A DNA stretch of 41,488 nucleotides from assembly GCA_029219385.1 (NCBI GenBank), contig JAQXTH010000058.1, positions 1 through 41,488 on the forward strand, read 5' to 3'. The stretch is from Prevotellaceae bacterium (lineage in GTDB: Bacteria > Bacteroidota > Bacteroidia > Bacteroidales > Bacteroidaceae). A program made the position numbers and the translations under genes. Shown here one piece after another: positions 25,465 through 34,191 of this stretch (its first letter is position 1; each line of letters begins with the position of its first letter). Under the pieces are notes generated by a model that saw nothing but the letters and a program-made list of their open reading frames with translations, was not told where the DNA came from and did no database searches.

Positions 25465-26265
25465 ATGAGACATCAGATTTTTAAAGGCTTAGCCGTGATT
25501 GCTGTTGCGATGACCTCATTTTGCGTGGTTGATGCACAGAGGGTGATTACAAACACCGTGACACCAAAAGACCTTACGGTCTACAATGAGCAAACTGTTG
25601 ACCTGACGATATTTCGCTATATCTATAAAGGTTGGAACACCATTTGCCTTCCGCTTTCGCTTACTACCGACGAGGTCAACAATATATTTGGCGAAGACTG
25701 TCGTTTGGAGACCCTTGTGGGAGTTGAAAACACCGGCACCACAACAAAACTTAATTTTAAGGACGTGAAGCCCGACGGACTGAAAGCCAACACTCCTTAT
25801 ATTCTTTATTCCACTTTGGATAATGGGGTGCGCGAAATTCGCAAGTCGAGTGCCTATGTAACTACCGGACCGGTGGAACTTTCCTTTAGCGACAACACCG
25901 GCACCACAGTGGTGTTTGGTGGAGCAACAGAGGCCGGCAGTGCCGATGGCATCTATGGCATATTGGTGAGAGACAACTCCACAGCGGCATTTGTTGATGT
26001 TTCTAATGTTGCCGGTGGAATTTTGGCTTCGCGTTGTTTCATAGAGTTGAATGGAGGCGAAACAACCAACACGCTCCATTCCAATCATTTTGACTACAAT
26101 ATGACAGATGTTCAATCTGTCGTTTCGGAAATAGACCCCAACGAGCCCGTTGATGTCTACAATGTGTCGGGAGTAAAGATAGCCACAAAGATTTTGCCCG
26201 GCGAAATCAAGACATTGGGCAAGGGAGTCTATGTGGTGAAAGGAAAGAAATTCCAGGTGAGATAA
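25465..26265 (+). CDS. Secreted protein with a C-terminal sorting-like tail
   Basis: The 266-residue product starts at ATG 25465 (the longer frame from 25387 runs inside the previous gene). It has a signal peptide cleaved near CVVDAQ. The middle is beta-rich, with YKGWNTICLPLSLTTDEV and repeated NTGTT motifs, similar to Prevotella-type surface proteins whose function I do not know. The last 50 residues (DVYNVSGVKIATK then GKGVYVVKGKKFQVR) resemble a type IX or short C-terminal sorting domain. The gene lies 31 nt after the glycosyltransferase fusion and ends at a terminator. Surface localisation is likely. Confidence 0.7.
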   Translation: MRHQIFKGLAVIAVAMTSFCVVDAQRVITNTVTPKDLTVYNEQTVDLTIFRYIYKGWNTICLPLSLTTDEVNNIFGEDCRLETLVGVENTGTTTKLNFKDVKPDGLKANTPYILYSTLDNGVREIRKSSAYVTTGPVELSFSDNTGTTVVFGGATEAGSADGIYGILVRDNSTAAFVDVSNVAGGILASRCFIELNGGETTNTLHSNHFDYNMTDVQSVVSEIDPNEPVDVYNVSGVKIATKILPGEIKTLGKGVYVVKGKKFQVR

Positions 26266-26302
26266 GGTTTTTCTCTTCTTGTAATATCAGCAAACAAAAA
26301 AA

Positions 26303-26339
26303 GGATGCGCGTAACTTAATCTCGCGCATCCTTTTTTTT
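26303..26339 (+). terminator. Terminator after the secreted protein
   Basis: A 9-bp stem (GGATGCGCG with CGCGCATCC) has an 11-nt loop, an A-run before and eight T after. It is likely bidirectional. The next 170 bp to the AlbA_2 gene show no gene. Confidence 0.88.
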
Positions 26340-26510
26340 GTCCCATTCGCTTGATATCGTTCTAATCATAATAGTCATGGCATATCAATCACTTTCCAAT
26401 AACCAAGGAGTTGAGAACGTTGGGGGCAGACCCTCTGCATAGCCATCATGCCCCTTGTTGGTAGATATATTTTTATTGTAATTTCTTTTTATCACTCCTT
26501 ATCAAATATC

Positions 26511-28286
26511 TCATGTTTCTTGGATGTTGTTAAGTTCAATGTTAATAACCCAACTACCATTTTTGCGTCCACCTTCTCGTCGGACTATATTAAGTTCTTT
26601 TAAATGGTGAACGGCTTTGTATAATGTTGTTTTTCCTAAGGTAAGTCTCTGTTCTAAGGACTGGTATGTGACATTGGGATCTTGTCTTAGTATTGTTAAA
26701 ATTTTATTCTCAACAGCAGTTAATGTGAAGGAGTTCTTTTTATCACTCTTTTTATCACTCTTTTCCTCACTTGTAGAATTTGTGTTGTATTCTTTGAGTA
26801 AAGTATAAGTTGTCCAGCGACTTTTGTTTTCTTTATTAAGTAGTTGCTTGTCTACCATTTGATGCAGGATCTTACCGGCTTCAATTGAGTTAATCCCTAA
26901 CAGTTGCTGTAATTCGGTGTTGCTGATGCTTTCGCCATTCCATACGTATGCCATTATCATTTGCTCTTCTGATGTGAAAGCATGATATGCCTCATTGCCA
27001 TAATAAGTTTTCATTTCGTCTAATACGTTTTTCGGCAAGAGGCTTATCATCGGCATTGTCAAATCGACTTGTTTTAACTCTGTGCGGTCAAGCAAGGTTG
27101 GTTTTCGCCAGTTTTCATCTTTCCATGTTTTCAAAATTGTGGGATAACCGCTGCCGATATTGTCGCCATAGCCAATCATGCGCAACATGTTTTGGATTCG
27201 AGGGTTACGGGCTTTGGAATTTCCTCCTTTCATGATGTCTTCGATGGGAAGTTTCAGAGAACCGGGGTTGGAGAATAGAAATTCGTGGTCGTATTTTTCT
27301 ACTTTTAGCACACCGGTGATAAAAAGATCTGCATGGATAATCATGTTTGTCATGCCTTCTCTGATTGCTTTATGTATGGGTGTGTCATCAATGCGTTCTA
27401 TACCTTTGAGCTTGAATGGACGTTTTAAGTCTGCTGTTAGTTTAGGTATTGTGCGAGTAAAGAAATTGAAGAGGTTGTTTTCCCATGTTCCATCGTAAGT
27501 GAGACGGTCGCTCCATCGGCTATCACCTATCAAGTTGGTCTTGTCAATATAGTCCATGCGAATGTTATCAAAGCGTTCACGTACAGATAGTCCCTTGCCG
27601 AACATCATTAGTCCTGCCATTGTTAAACCTTCTCTTCGGGTGACTCGATCTGTGGTATATCCACCCATATTACGGAGAAATTCCTTGTCATCAAGTTGAT
27701 TAAATATATGGTCAATATTTCTTATCTTAAAATGGTTGCGATATGCATGTAGTGTCGGTAGGTCTATGTCATTCATGTCGTAGTTGTTCAACATAAGACC
27801 GTCGTTCCCATTTTCATTGGCATCGCGCAGCATTGCTTTTGCTTCTTCCTCTGTGCAATGATAGTCACCCTCATAATTTCGTTTAAAACTACCACTCAAA
27901 AGGTTTTTGTTGATATAGATGGGGCGCACAGTGTAATTAGCCATGGGAACATTTATAGTGATGAGTGTCTTGTCTTCATACTCAACACACTCCACATCAT
28001 TGTCAAAAAGAATATTACGACTTACCTTGTCACTGTTGATAGTGTCCCAAAACGATTTGAGTATTTTGTCCGTATCTTTAACACCTTTTATTTCAAATCT
28101 ATTTTTGTCGTATCTATTACGATGTTCCTTTATTCCTAAAACAATGATTCCGCCAATGGTATTGGCAAAGGCGGAATAAGTTTCCCATAGCGATTTGGGT
28201 AAATCGTTTCCGGCTTCTTTATATTCTATGTTAATGCGCTCGCCATAGAGCATCAAGTCTTTTATGTCAGTAGTCGTCATAGGCAT
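26511..28286 (-). CDS. Schlafen AlbA_2 domain ATP-binding regulator
   Basis: The product is 591 residues from ATG 28286; a GTG at 28322 is an alternative start. The N-terminal AlbA_2 (Schlafen-type) domain, about residues 1-140, has ERINIEYKEAGNDLPKSLWE and AFANTIGGIIVLGIKEH. A GHKL-like ATP-binding region at about 310-390 has HKAIREGMTNMIIHADLF, FSNPGSLKLP and MIGYGDNIGSGYPTI. Two winged-helix units close the protein, the last being LEQRLTLGKTTLYKAVHHLK. This is the COG2865 type often labelled putative transcriptional regulator. Similar proteins occur in accessory and defence regions. A lysine-rich SDKKSDKK linker separates the final helix-turn-helix. Confidence 0.87.
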   Translation of the reverse strand: MPMTTTDIKDLMLYGERINIEYKEAGNDLPKSLWETYSAFANTIGGIIVLGIKEHRNRYDKNRFEIKGVKDTDKILKSFWDTINSDKVSRNILFDNDVECVEYEDKTLITINVPMANYTVRPIYINKNLLSGSFKRNYEGDYHCTEEEAKAMLRDANENGNDGLMLNNYDMNDIDLPTLHAYRNHFKIRNIDHIFNQLDDKEFLRNMGGYTTDRVTRREGLTMAGLMMFGKGLSVRERFDNIRMDYIDKTNLIGDSRWSDRLTYDGTWENNLFNFFTRTIPKLTADLKRPFKLKGIERIDDTPIHKAIREGMTNMIIHADLFITGVLKVEKYDHEFLFSNPGSLKLPIEDIMKGGNSKARNPRIQNMLRMIGYGDNIGSGYPTILKTWKDENWRKPTLLDRTELKQVDLTMPMISLLPKNVLDEMKTYYGNEAYHAFTSEEQMIMAYVWNGESISNTELQQLLGINSIEAGKILHQMVDKQLLNKENKSRWTTYTLLKEYNTNSTSEEKSDKKSDKKNSFTLTAVENKILTILRQDPNVTYQSLEQRLTLGKTTLYKAVHHLKELNIVRREGGRKNGSWVINIELNNIQET

Positions 28287-28345
28287 TTTTATTGATGAGT
28301 GTTTATCGCCAAGCAGTTCCACGATTACTCATCATTTCTTGACCA

Positions 28346-28380
28346 CAAATGTAGTGATAATTCTCGAAAGTTATCTCAAA
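28346..28380 (-). promoter_or_regulatory. Promoter of the AlbA_2 gene
   Basis: On the minus strand TTTG (28380-28377) and TACATTTG (28353-28346) are 23 bp apart, 60 bp upstream of ATG 28286. Confidence 0.55.
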
Positions 28381-28469
28381 TCGTCATTAGATTTCTGTGC
28401 AGAAAAATCTTACAGTCGTTCTAAGGAATTGATTTGGATTAACTGAAAAGTGTTGTTGGAACTGCCTTT

Positions 28470-30998
28470 TTATTCTCCCATCATTCTGAGGAAGCGCACA
28501 GAGTCGGCTCCACCGATTTTGTTGTCGTGGAGGATTTGTGGAAGGTTGCCGAGCGTTGTGCGCAGTTTGTTGTGATACATATTGAGGTCTTGCGGATTGT
28601 AGTCGATGGCTTGAATGATGGTTTCGAGTTCTGCCAGAGGGTCGGTGAGCCTGTGTTGACAATTTTTCTTTTTACGGTCGATGAGGGCTTTGTATGCACG
28701 GCGCATTTGGCCTATCGAACCGTCGGCGAGGTTGAGGCTGTTGCTCTCTTCGCTATAAATTACGTCGAGGGTTTGCTTTTGAGATGCCGGCATCTCGGGC
28801 AATTCGACAACGAGGGCGAGATTGCGCGCGTCGTATTTATAGTCCGTGTTCCGACCGTTGAGTAAAACTTTTTTGGGCAATGCAGAACAAAATACTTTTA
28901 CCGTCAATTTGCGTTGGTCGCTCATGTTTTCATATTTGCCGGTGCGCGCAGAGATGTTCACCGTTAGTTTATTGTCGGTGCGCTGTTGAGAGATGAGTGT
29001 GGTGGCATATTGAGTGGCGTAGCTCTGGGTGTCGCCGTTGTCTTCGTAGAGAGTGAACGAAGCATTGTCTTTGCCCGGATAAACGGCAAGAGTGATGGGC
29101 AAGTTGTTGGCTCGGAGATTGCGGGGAGTATCGGTGTAGTAGGGGATTATGCTGCCGGCTTTGATATAGAGGGGATATTCGTCGAGCAAGAATGTGCGCG
29201 AGGTGGTTTGGTTGCCACTGAGCAGTGTGCCGGTGGCAACTTCATACCAATCGTTGCCCTCGGGCAGCCATACGTCTACTTTGGATTGATTGTCGGTCAT
29301 GGCTTCTCCTATGGGGCACACCATCATGTTGTCGCCAAACATATATTGGTATTTGCGCTCATAGGCAAGGGGGTTGTCGGGGTGGTCGTAATACATGGGG
29401 CGACAGAGCGATATGGCGTTGTCGAAGGTTTGGCGTGCCATGGTGTAGGTATAGGGCGTCATGGCATAGCGATCGGTGATGATTTGTCTCAGAATGTCGG
29501 TTGTCTTGCTATCAAAAGCCCAAGGCTCTTTGTCGAGATTTGACTGTTTGCTTGAGTGGGTGCGGAGAATAGGACTGAGTGCTCCAAATTGCATCCACCT
29601 CACATAGAGTTCGGGGTCAATGTTTTTGCCTTGGTGTCCGCCTATGTCGTGGCTCCAATAACCATAAAGCACGTTTGAGGCCGTCGAGTTGAAATAGGGT
29701 TGATATTTGAGGCTTTCCCACGTGATGTAGGTATCGCCCGAGAAGCCAACCTGATAGCGGTGGTTGCCAAGTCCTCCCCAACGGTGGTAGAGCATGGGTC
29801 GCGAGTTTTGGTGGCGTTGCATATAGGTGAAGAAAGCATAGTTTATCCACCATGTGTTGCTGAGGTTGGTGAGTTGTTTGTCGTTTTGGAATTGTTGCCA
29901 GTCGAGCCACCAAAAAGACACGCCTTGTTCATTCATGGGGCGTAGCACTTTGCCGAGCAGTCCGGTCATGAATTTTTTGTTGCTGCCTTGATAGGGTATT
30001 TGTTCTCCTTTTGCGGGGTCGAGCCCCATGTGTTGTGCCATTTCTTTGTAGGGGGTGTCGAATGGGCGTATACCATCGGCGGGGTGAAGGTTGAGGGTTA
30101 CTTTAAGGTCGCGTTGGTCGCGCAGGTAGTTGAGAAATTTATATGGTTCGGGAAACAGTTGTTTGTTCCAGGTGTAGCCGGTCCAACCACCGCGTTTCCC
30201 GTCGCTGTAGTGCCAGTCCATGTCGATAACAAGCACGTCGAGTGGAATGCCGAGTCTTTCGAGATGGTCGAGGTGGTCGCGCAACTCAGCGTCGGAGTAA
30301 CTCCAATATCTGCTCCACCAATAGCCAAAGGCGTAGCGTGGTGGGAGAGGTGTGCGACCGGCAAAGAGGGTGTAGTCTTTGAGGGCCTGCTTATAGTCGT
30401 TGCCATAGGCAAGGAAATAGAGATCTTGTGATTGGGGGCTGCCGGTGCGTTCCATAACCCAGGGCCATTCGTGGTCGTTGTCAAAGAGATAGGATTTAGA
30501 GTCGTCAATCAGTGTCCAGCCCGAGCGTGAGAGTAGGCCGTCTTCGAGTGGCAGTTTGCGATTTTTGCCGTCATAGGCGTATGTGTCGCCGCTATATCCG
30601 TCGAGGGTGCGATAGGTGCCTTTAAGGTTGAGAGTGTCGCGTGTGTCGGGTGTCCATTTGAATGGTCGGCAACCTTTGGGAGCAACGATAGAGAGGTTGC
30701 GCGAGGTGAACGGACCGCTGTTTTTCTTGTATTTCAGAATCATCTTGGGCGTTGTGATGGTTATGGTTGCTCCCTTTGATACTTTATAGTTGCTTGTGGG
30801 ATAGGAGCGTATCACTGCAATTTGGGAGGCGTTGTCTACAAAGCGACCGTCGGGGCAGTATTCCATTCTGACGGCTCCGTCGGCTATCACGGTAAATCTC
30901 ACTGTGGCATCGCTATATGCCACGTTGGAATGTTGACCAAAGATTGGCAGGGCAATGAGTGTGGCGACCAGGGTCGCAAGGAATGATTTGTTTTTCAT
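28470..30998 (-). CDS. Glycoside hydrolase family 31 alpha-glycosidase, secreted
   Basis: The 842-residue product has a signal peptide cleaved near LPIFGQHS. The N-terminal beta-sandwich is followed by the (beta/alpha)8 barrel, with RYAFGYWWSRYWSY opening it. The predicted nucleophile is D366 in SFWWLDWQQF and the predicted acid/base is D422 in GFSGDTYITWESL, both as expected for GH31. HDIGGHQG follows. A DUF5110-like beta domain carries FTLYEDNGDTQSYAT. The last 90 residues form an extra helical tail (LAELETIIQAIDYNPQDLN) not needed for the family. GH31 enzymes cut alpha-glucosides, xylosides or galactosides; which one cannot be told. No SusC/SusD pair is adjacent, so it is a stand-alone enzyme. 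Confidence 0.93.
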   Translation of the reverse strand: MKNKSFLATLVATLIALPIFGQHSNVAYSDATVRFTVIADGAVRMEYCPDGRFVDNASQIAVIRSYPTSNYKVSKGATITITTPKMILKYKKNSGPFTSRNLSIVAPKGCRPFKWTPDTRDTLNLKGTYRTLDGYSGDTYAYDGKNRKLPLEDGLLSRSGWTLIDDSKSYLFDNDHEWPWVMERTGSPQSQDLYFLAYGNDYKQALKDYTLFAGRTPLPPRYAFGYWWSRYWSYSDAELRDHLDHLERLGIPLDVLVIDMDWHYSDGKRGGWTGYTWNKQLFPEPYKFLNYLRDQRDLKVTLNLHPADGIRPFDTPYKEMAQHMGLDPAKGEQIPYQGSNKKFMTGLLGKVLRPMNEQGVSFWWLDWQQFQNDKQLTNLSNTWWINYAFFTYMQRHQNSRPMLYHRWGGLGNHRYQVGFSGDTYITWESLKYQPYFNSTASNVLYGYWSHDIGGHQGKNIDPELYVRWMQFGALSPILRTHSSKQSNLDKEPWAFDSKTTDILRQIITDRYAMTPYTYTMARQTFDNAISLCRPMYYDHPDNPLAYERKYQYMFGDNMMVCPIGEAMTDNQSKVDVWLPEGNDWYEVATGTLLSGNQTTSRTFLLDEYPLYIKAGSIIPYYTDTPRNLRANNLPITLAVYPGKDNASFTLYEDNGDTQSYATQYATTLISQQRTDNKLTVNISARTGKYENMSDQRKLTVKVFCSALPKKVLLNGRNTDYKYDARNLALVVELPEMPASQKQTLDVIYSEESNSLNLADGSIGQMRRAYKALIDRKKKNCQHRLTDPLAELETIIQAIDYNPQDLNMYHNKLRTTLGNLPQILHDNKIGGADSVRFLRMMGE

Positions 30999-31036
30999 AT
31001 TACAGAGTGTTTTATATTTTGTTTCTTCATTATTTG

Positions 31037-31044
31037 CAAATATA
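31037..31044 (-). promoter_or_regulatory. Candidate -7 element for the GH31 gene
   Basis: The minus strand reads TATATTTG, matching TAnnTTTG, 38 bp upstream of the GH31 start. The -33 box is not clear. Confidence 0.45.
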
Positions 31045-31330
31045 GTGTTTTAGATGTAAAAATCGTGTGTTTTGATGCTTTTTTCGTATAGTGGCCGGCG
31101 TATTGGGGGGATAAACGGCTTGGTTTGCATAATTATGTAAGAAAATCTCAAAACTTGATTGTGGTCATTAGGCTTCGTTTTTTTTGCGCGATTTAACATG
31201 AACAGACAACCATAACAGGAATAAGAAAATAAGAGTGTAAACAACAATAGTATTAACAAACAAAACTGTCAACCAAAATCAGTACACTCCACTTGGTGTA
31301 TAGTTGCTGATTAAGCAACTTATTCTCGGC

Positions 31331-31400
31331 CGGAGATACTAAGATTTTCGGGCGGAGATACTAAGATTTTCGGGCGGAGATACTAAGATTTTCGGCCGGA
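31331..31400. repeat. 22-bp tandem repeat, three units
   Basis: The unit CGGAGATACTAAGATTTTCG plus GG repeats three times at 31331, 31353 and 31375 (the third ends GC), followed by a partial fourth, CGGAAATAAG. It sits in the 640-bp intergenic region between the divergent GH31 and PepSY genes. That region otherwise holds only promoter elements near its ends. Confidence 0.9.
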
Positions 31401-31554
31401 AATAAGTCGTTAAGTCCGCTCGCGTTGAAAAGAGGTCTCTTTGTGTTGTTTTTGTGGCTGTTTTTGCGGCAAAATTGAGAGTTTGGAACTATTTTACTTG
31501 GTTGTGCTGTTGAAAAAATGTTAAAGTGAAAAAGATTTAACTATTTTGGCTGTG

Positions 31555-31582
31555 TTGTGATTTTTTTTAATGTGTATTTTTG
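31555..31582 (+). promoter_or_regulatory. Promoter of the PepSY-like gene
   Basis: TTG 31555-31557 and TATTTTTG 31575-31582 are separated by 17 bp, 54 bp before the ATG. Confidence 0.55.
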
Positions 31583-31635
31583 CACCAAGAAGATCGTTAT
31601 TTTTCTAATTATTAACCATTTAAACTTTAGCTGTT

Positions 31636-32079
31636 ATGAAAAAAACTAAGATTTTATTGTTATCCTTGTTTGTGTTGTTTGTGTCTGTGGCTTGTGCAGA
31701 AGATGACAAGAGAATTGCCACGAGTGAATTGCCGACCGCGGCACAACAGTTTATCAAGAAATATTTTGCCAAGAAGAAAGTGGCTTTGGCTAAAGTAGAC
31801 AAGGAACTGACTTCGACAACCTATGAGGTGGTGTTTACCGATGGCGCAACCGTCGATTTCAACTCAAAAGGTCAGTGGTATGACATAGAGTGTCACAAGG
31901 GTAGTGTGCCGTCGGCATTGGTTCCCTCTCAAATCACTACTTATGTCAAGACGAATTACAGCGGTCGTCCCATAGTGAAGTTGGAAAAGCAGCGTAGGGG
32001 CGGATATGAGGTGGAATTGTCTGACGGATTGGAATTGAAGTTTGACAAGAATTACAAACTTGTAGATCTTGACAGATAA
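31636..32079 (+). CDS. PepSY-like (DUF2874) periplasmic protein
   Basis: The 147-residue product has a signal peptide whose end, SVACAEDD, could be processed by either signal peptidase. Two PepSY-like units follow: ATSELPTAAQQFIKKYFAKK...TTYEVVFTDGATVDFNSKGQ and ALVPSQITTYVKTNYSGRPI...YEVELSDGLELKFDKN. This is the small BLIP-like/PepSY fold common in Bacteroidetes, periplasmic and of uncertain function. A 5'-truncated, near-identical second copy lies about 1.9 kb downstream beyond the DUF4143 ATPase gene. The terminator is duplicated with it. Confidence 0.88.
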   Translation: MKKTKILLLSLFVLFVSVACAEDDKRIATSELPTAAQQFIKKYFAKKKVALAKVDKELTSTTYEVVFTDGATVDFNSKGQWYDIECHKGSVPSALVPSQITTYVKTNYSGRPIVKLEKQRRGGYEVELSDGLELKFDKNYKLVDLDR

Positions 32080-32152
32080 ATGTTGAGGAAAAACGTCACG
32101 ACTAAAATTCCGTGCAGATAAACATTGCGCAGCAAACGCAATGAAACAAAAC

Positions 32153-32190
32153 AAGGACCGGCTCCTTTTCAGAGGAATCGGTCCTTTGTT
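32153..32190 (+). terminator. PepSY gene terminator (copy 1), probably bidirectional
   Basis: AAGGACCG with CGGTCCTT, extended through GCTCC/GGAAT with mismatches, is preceded by an A-rich tract and followed by T-rich sequence. It can also end the convergent ATPase gene. Confidence 0.8.
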
Positions 32191-32247
32191 TTATTGTTTT
32201 GTATTGTATTTATATAGGGATATTTTCTGAATGTCCCTAATTAAAGT

Positions 32248-33606
32248 TTAGTCCAAGAACTCTTCTACTACATTAGAAACATTTTGAAAAAACATAATAT
32301 AGTAGATAGGGATATAGGTAATGCCATTATCAACAAAGACCTCTCTCTCATTTGATAATACATATGCTTTCTTGATATTATAGTCATCGTTAGATATAAA
32401 CTTATTCAAAGCACTATGAACCGTATAATTTTTTCCGGATTTCACTTCAATTGGGATATTTGAAAGATTGTCGGCATCATCAATCAAAAAATCAACCTCA
32501 CCATTTTTCTTATTGTCATAATAGTATAAGTCATATCCGTGAGCTCTCAGTTCTTGTGCTACGACAGTTTCATAAACGGAGCCGAGATTTATGCTCTTGA
32601 TATCAGACATTACAGCCTTGATGTTGTTACGATAGAATATACCGGAGAGGATACCTACATCATTCAGATAGAGTTTTAACAAGTTCTTGCCGCTATTCTC
32701 TACCAAAGGATATGTTGGGGTACTAATTGCCTTTACCTCTAAAGTTATGCCGGCAGAGATTAGATAATCAAACTCATCTGAATAGTCATTAGATCTTTTC
32801 CACTTTTTGTCTTCAATATCCTTAATGACAACCCTCTTCTTTTTATTTTCAAGGTTTGACGGTATCATATCGAAGATACGGCGTATCTTCAACTTTTTAT
32901 CGTGTTCCTCCTCGTATTTAGAAGCATCAACACCATATAAATCGTGAGCCTCTTTCTGAATAGAACGGAATTCAACGACATTACGACTCTCTACGAATAT
33001 CTCAACAGCCTTTGGTAGGCCACCTACCAACAAGTATTTTTTGAAGAGATCCAACATTTTGTCATGCATCGTATCAGACAACGCCTGGTTTTTGTTGAAA
33101 CTCTCCCTCATAGCGTCAATAGCCACTTCTCCTACACCATTAGCATAAAGGAACTCTTCAAAATCCATCGGATACATATGTTGTATATCCAAACTTCCGA
33201 TAGGAACCGATTGGGTATTTTTCAAAGTCACTCCAAGCAGAGAGCCACTGGCAATATAGGTAAACTTCTTCTCTTTCATCAAGAACTTCACAAGGGTAAG
33301 AAGGTGGTCGTATGCCTGAATCTCATCAATGAACACAAGGGTGTTATTCTTCTCCTTCATCTTCTCGCCTGCGACAATACTTAGAGCCATATAGAAATCC
33401 TTTGTGGTTTTAGCTTCCGCAAAAACGCGGTCGCCCAATTTATCCTCTTCCATATTTATTTCAATATAGTTCGGGAACATCTTTTCTCCCACATGGCGGA
33501 TAATATATGATTTACCTATTTGGCGTGCACCATCAATCAATAGCATTCTATCAGAATCTGAAGAGAGATATTCCTCAATCCGTTTTGTAATTTTTCTGTA
33601 TAACAT
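32248..33606 (-). CDS. AAA+ ATPase with DUF4143 C-terminal domain
   Basis: This 452-residue protein has a Walker A motif in LLIDGARQIGKSYIIRHV (G26-K-S region), a Walker B motif in NTLVFIDEIQAYDHL and a sensor-like ASGSLLGV. These are followed by the DUF4143 region, ending in a nuclease-like GEVDFLIDDAD...IPIEVKSGKNYT segment with the E..D...EvK pattern seen in many members. This ATPase family is multicopy in Bacteroidales; roles are unproven, with links suggested to mobile DNA and defence. The gene is AT-rich and separates a PepSY gene from a truncated PepSY copy, as if it had inserted there. A TATCTTTG -7 element lies 22 bp upstream. Confidence 0.92.
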   Translation of the reverse strand: MLYRKITKRIEEYLSSDSDRMLLIDGARQIGKSYIIRHVGEKMFPNYIEINMEEDKLGDRVFAEAKTTKDFYMALSIVAGEKMKEKNNTLVFIDEIQAYDHLLTLVKFLMKEKKFTYIASGSLLGVTLKNTQSVPIGSLDIQHMYPMDFEEFLYANGVGEVAIDAMRESFNKNQALSDTMHDKMLDLFKKYLLVGGLPKAVEIFVESRNVVEFRSIQKEAHDLYGVDASKYEEEHDKKLKIRRIFDMIPSNLENKKKRVVIKDIEDKKWKRSNDYSDEFDYLISAGITLEVKAISTPTYPLVENSGKNLLKLYLNDVGILSGIFYRNNIKAVMSDIKSINLGSVYETVVAQELRAHGYDLYYYDNKKNGEVDFLIDDADNLSNIPIEVKSGKNYTVHSALNKFISNDDYNIKKAYVLSNEREVFVDNGITYIPIYYIMFFQNVSNVVEEFLD

Positions 33607-33627
33607 GTTACTGTCTTTTTGTTAGTG

Positions 33628-33635
33628 CAAAGATA
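33628..33635 (-). promoter_or_regulatory. -7 element of the ATPase gene
   Basis: The minus strand reads TATCTTTG (TAnnTTTG) 22 bp from the ATG. The -33 region falls at the edge of the 33-bp repeat array and has no clear TTTG. Confidence 0.5.
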
Positions 33636-33655
33636 GTACATTTTTTGATGTGAGG

Positions 33656-33763
33656 TGCGTTTTCTGATGAAAAACCATCGTAAATAACTGCGTTTTCCTA
33701 TAAAATAGACTCTAAAAAAGGTGCGTTTTCCTATAGAATTAAGCCACAAAAAGGTGCGTTTTC
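33656..33763. repeat. Array with exact 33-bp period (TGCGTTTTCcTATa motif)
   Basis: The motif TGCGTTTTC starts at 33656, 33689, 33722 and 33755, exactly 33 bp apart each time. Bases after the motif are partly conserved (CTATAnAA) and then vary. The fourth motif runs directly into the truncated PepSY copy. On the minus strand this is an 11-residue periodic frame (IGKRTFF, IGKRSYL, IRKRTSH), although a start codon in good context is not evident. It is not a CRISPR: the conserved part is only about 14 bp, with no unique spacers of CRISPR size. Confidence 0.85.
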
Positions 33764-33764
33764 C

Positions 33765-34004
33765 GATGGCGCAACCGTCGATTTCAACTCAAAAGGACAG
33801 TGGTATGACATAGAATGCCACAAGGGTAGTGTGCCGTCGGCATTGGTTCCCTCTCAGATCACTACTTATGTCAAGGCGAACTACAGCGGTCGTCCCATAG
33901 TGAAGTTGGAAAAGCAGCGTCGGGGCGGATATGAGGTGGAATTGTCTGACGGATTGGAATTGAAGTTTGACAAGAATTATAAACTTGTAGATCTTGACAG
34001 ATAA
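33765..34004 (+). pseudogene. 5'-truncated second copy of the PepSY-like gene
   Basis: DNA from 33763 to 34113 matches 31838-32186 almost base for base, including 109 bp beyond the stop and the terminator. It encodes residues 69-147 of the PepSY protein, but the start, signal peptide and first unit are missing, replaced by the 33-bp repeat array. Within the coding part I count seven silent differences and one amino-acid change (T to A). This suggests that the copy was under selection as a complete gene before it was truncated. Confidence 0.92.
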
Positions 34005-34079
34005 ATGTTGAGGAAAAACGCTACGATTAAAATTCCGTGCAGATAAACATTGCCCAAACTAAACGCAATGAAACAAAAC

Positions 34080-34113
34080 AAGGACCGGCTCCTTTTCAGA
34101 GGAATCGGTCCTT
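34080..34113. terminator. Duplicated PepSY terminator (copy 2)
   Basis: This is the same AAGGACCG / CGGTCCTT hairpin as at 32153-32190. On the minus strand it is followed by a T-rich tract, and it lies 79 bp beyond the tatC stop, so it may now end the peptide/Tat operon. Confidence 0.7.
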
Positions 34114-34191
34114 GATTTGTGTATAGTAATAGATTGTTGTTTGGCGGGCTGCAATAATACAAAATACAATAAAAATTTTCTTATAATTTAA

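Noticed and set aside
26485..26760. Repeated TTTTTATCACTC strings near the end of the AlbA_2 gene
   Set aside because: The two in-gene copies encode the SDKKSDKK linker and the downstream one is short; this looks like simple-sequence slippage, not a mobile element.
31050..31259. 69-codon minus-strand frame upstream of GH31
   Set aside because: It overlaps the GH31 promoter region, has low-complexity content and no supporting signal; I treat the area as intergenic.
33656..33763. Possible CRISPR array
   Set aside because: Only a 14-bp motif is conserved within each 33-bp period, there are no 30-bp unique spacers, and no cas genes are nearby.
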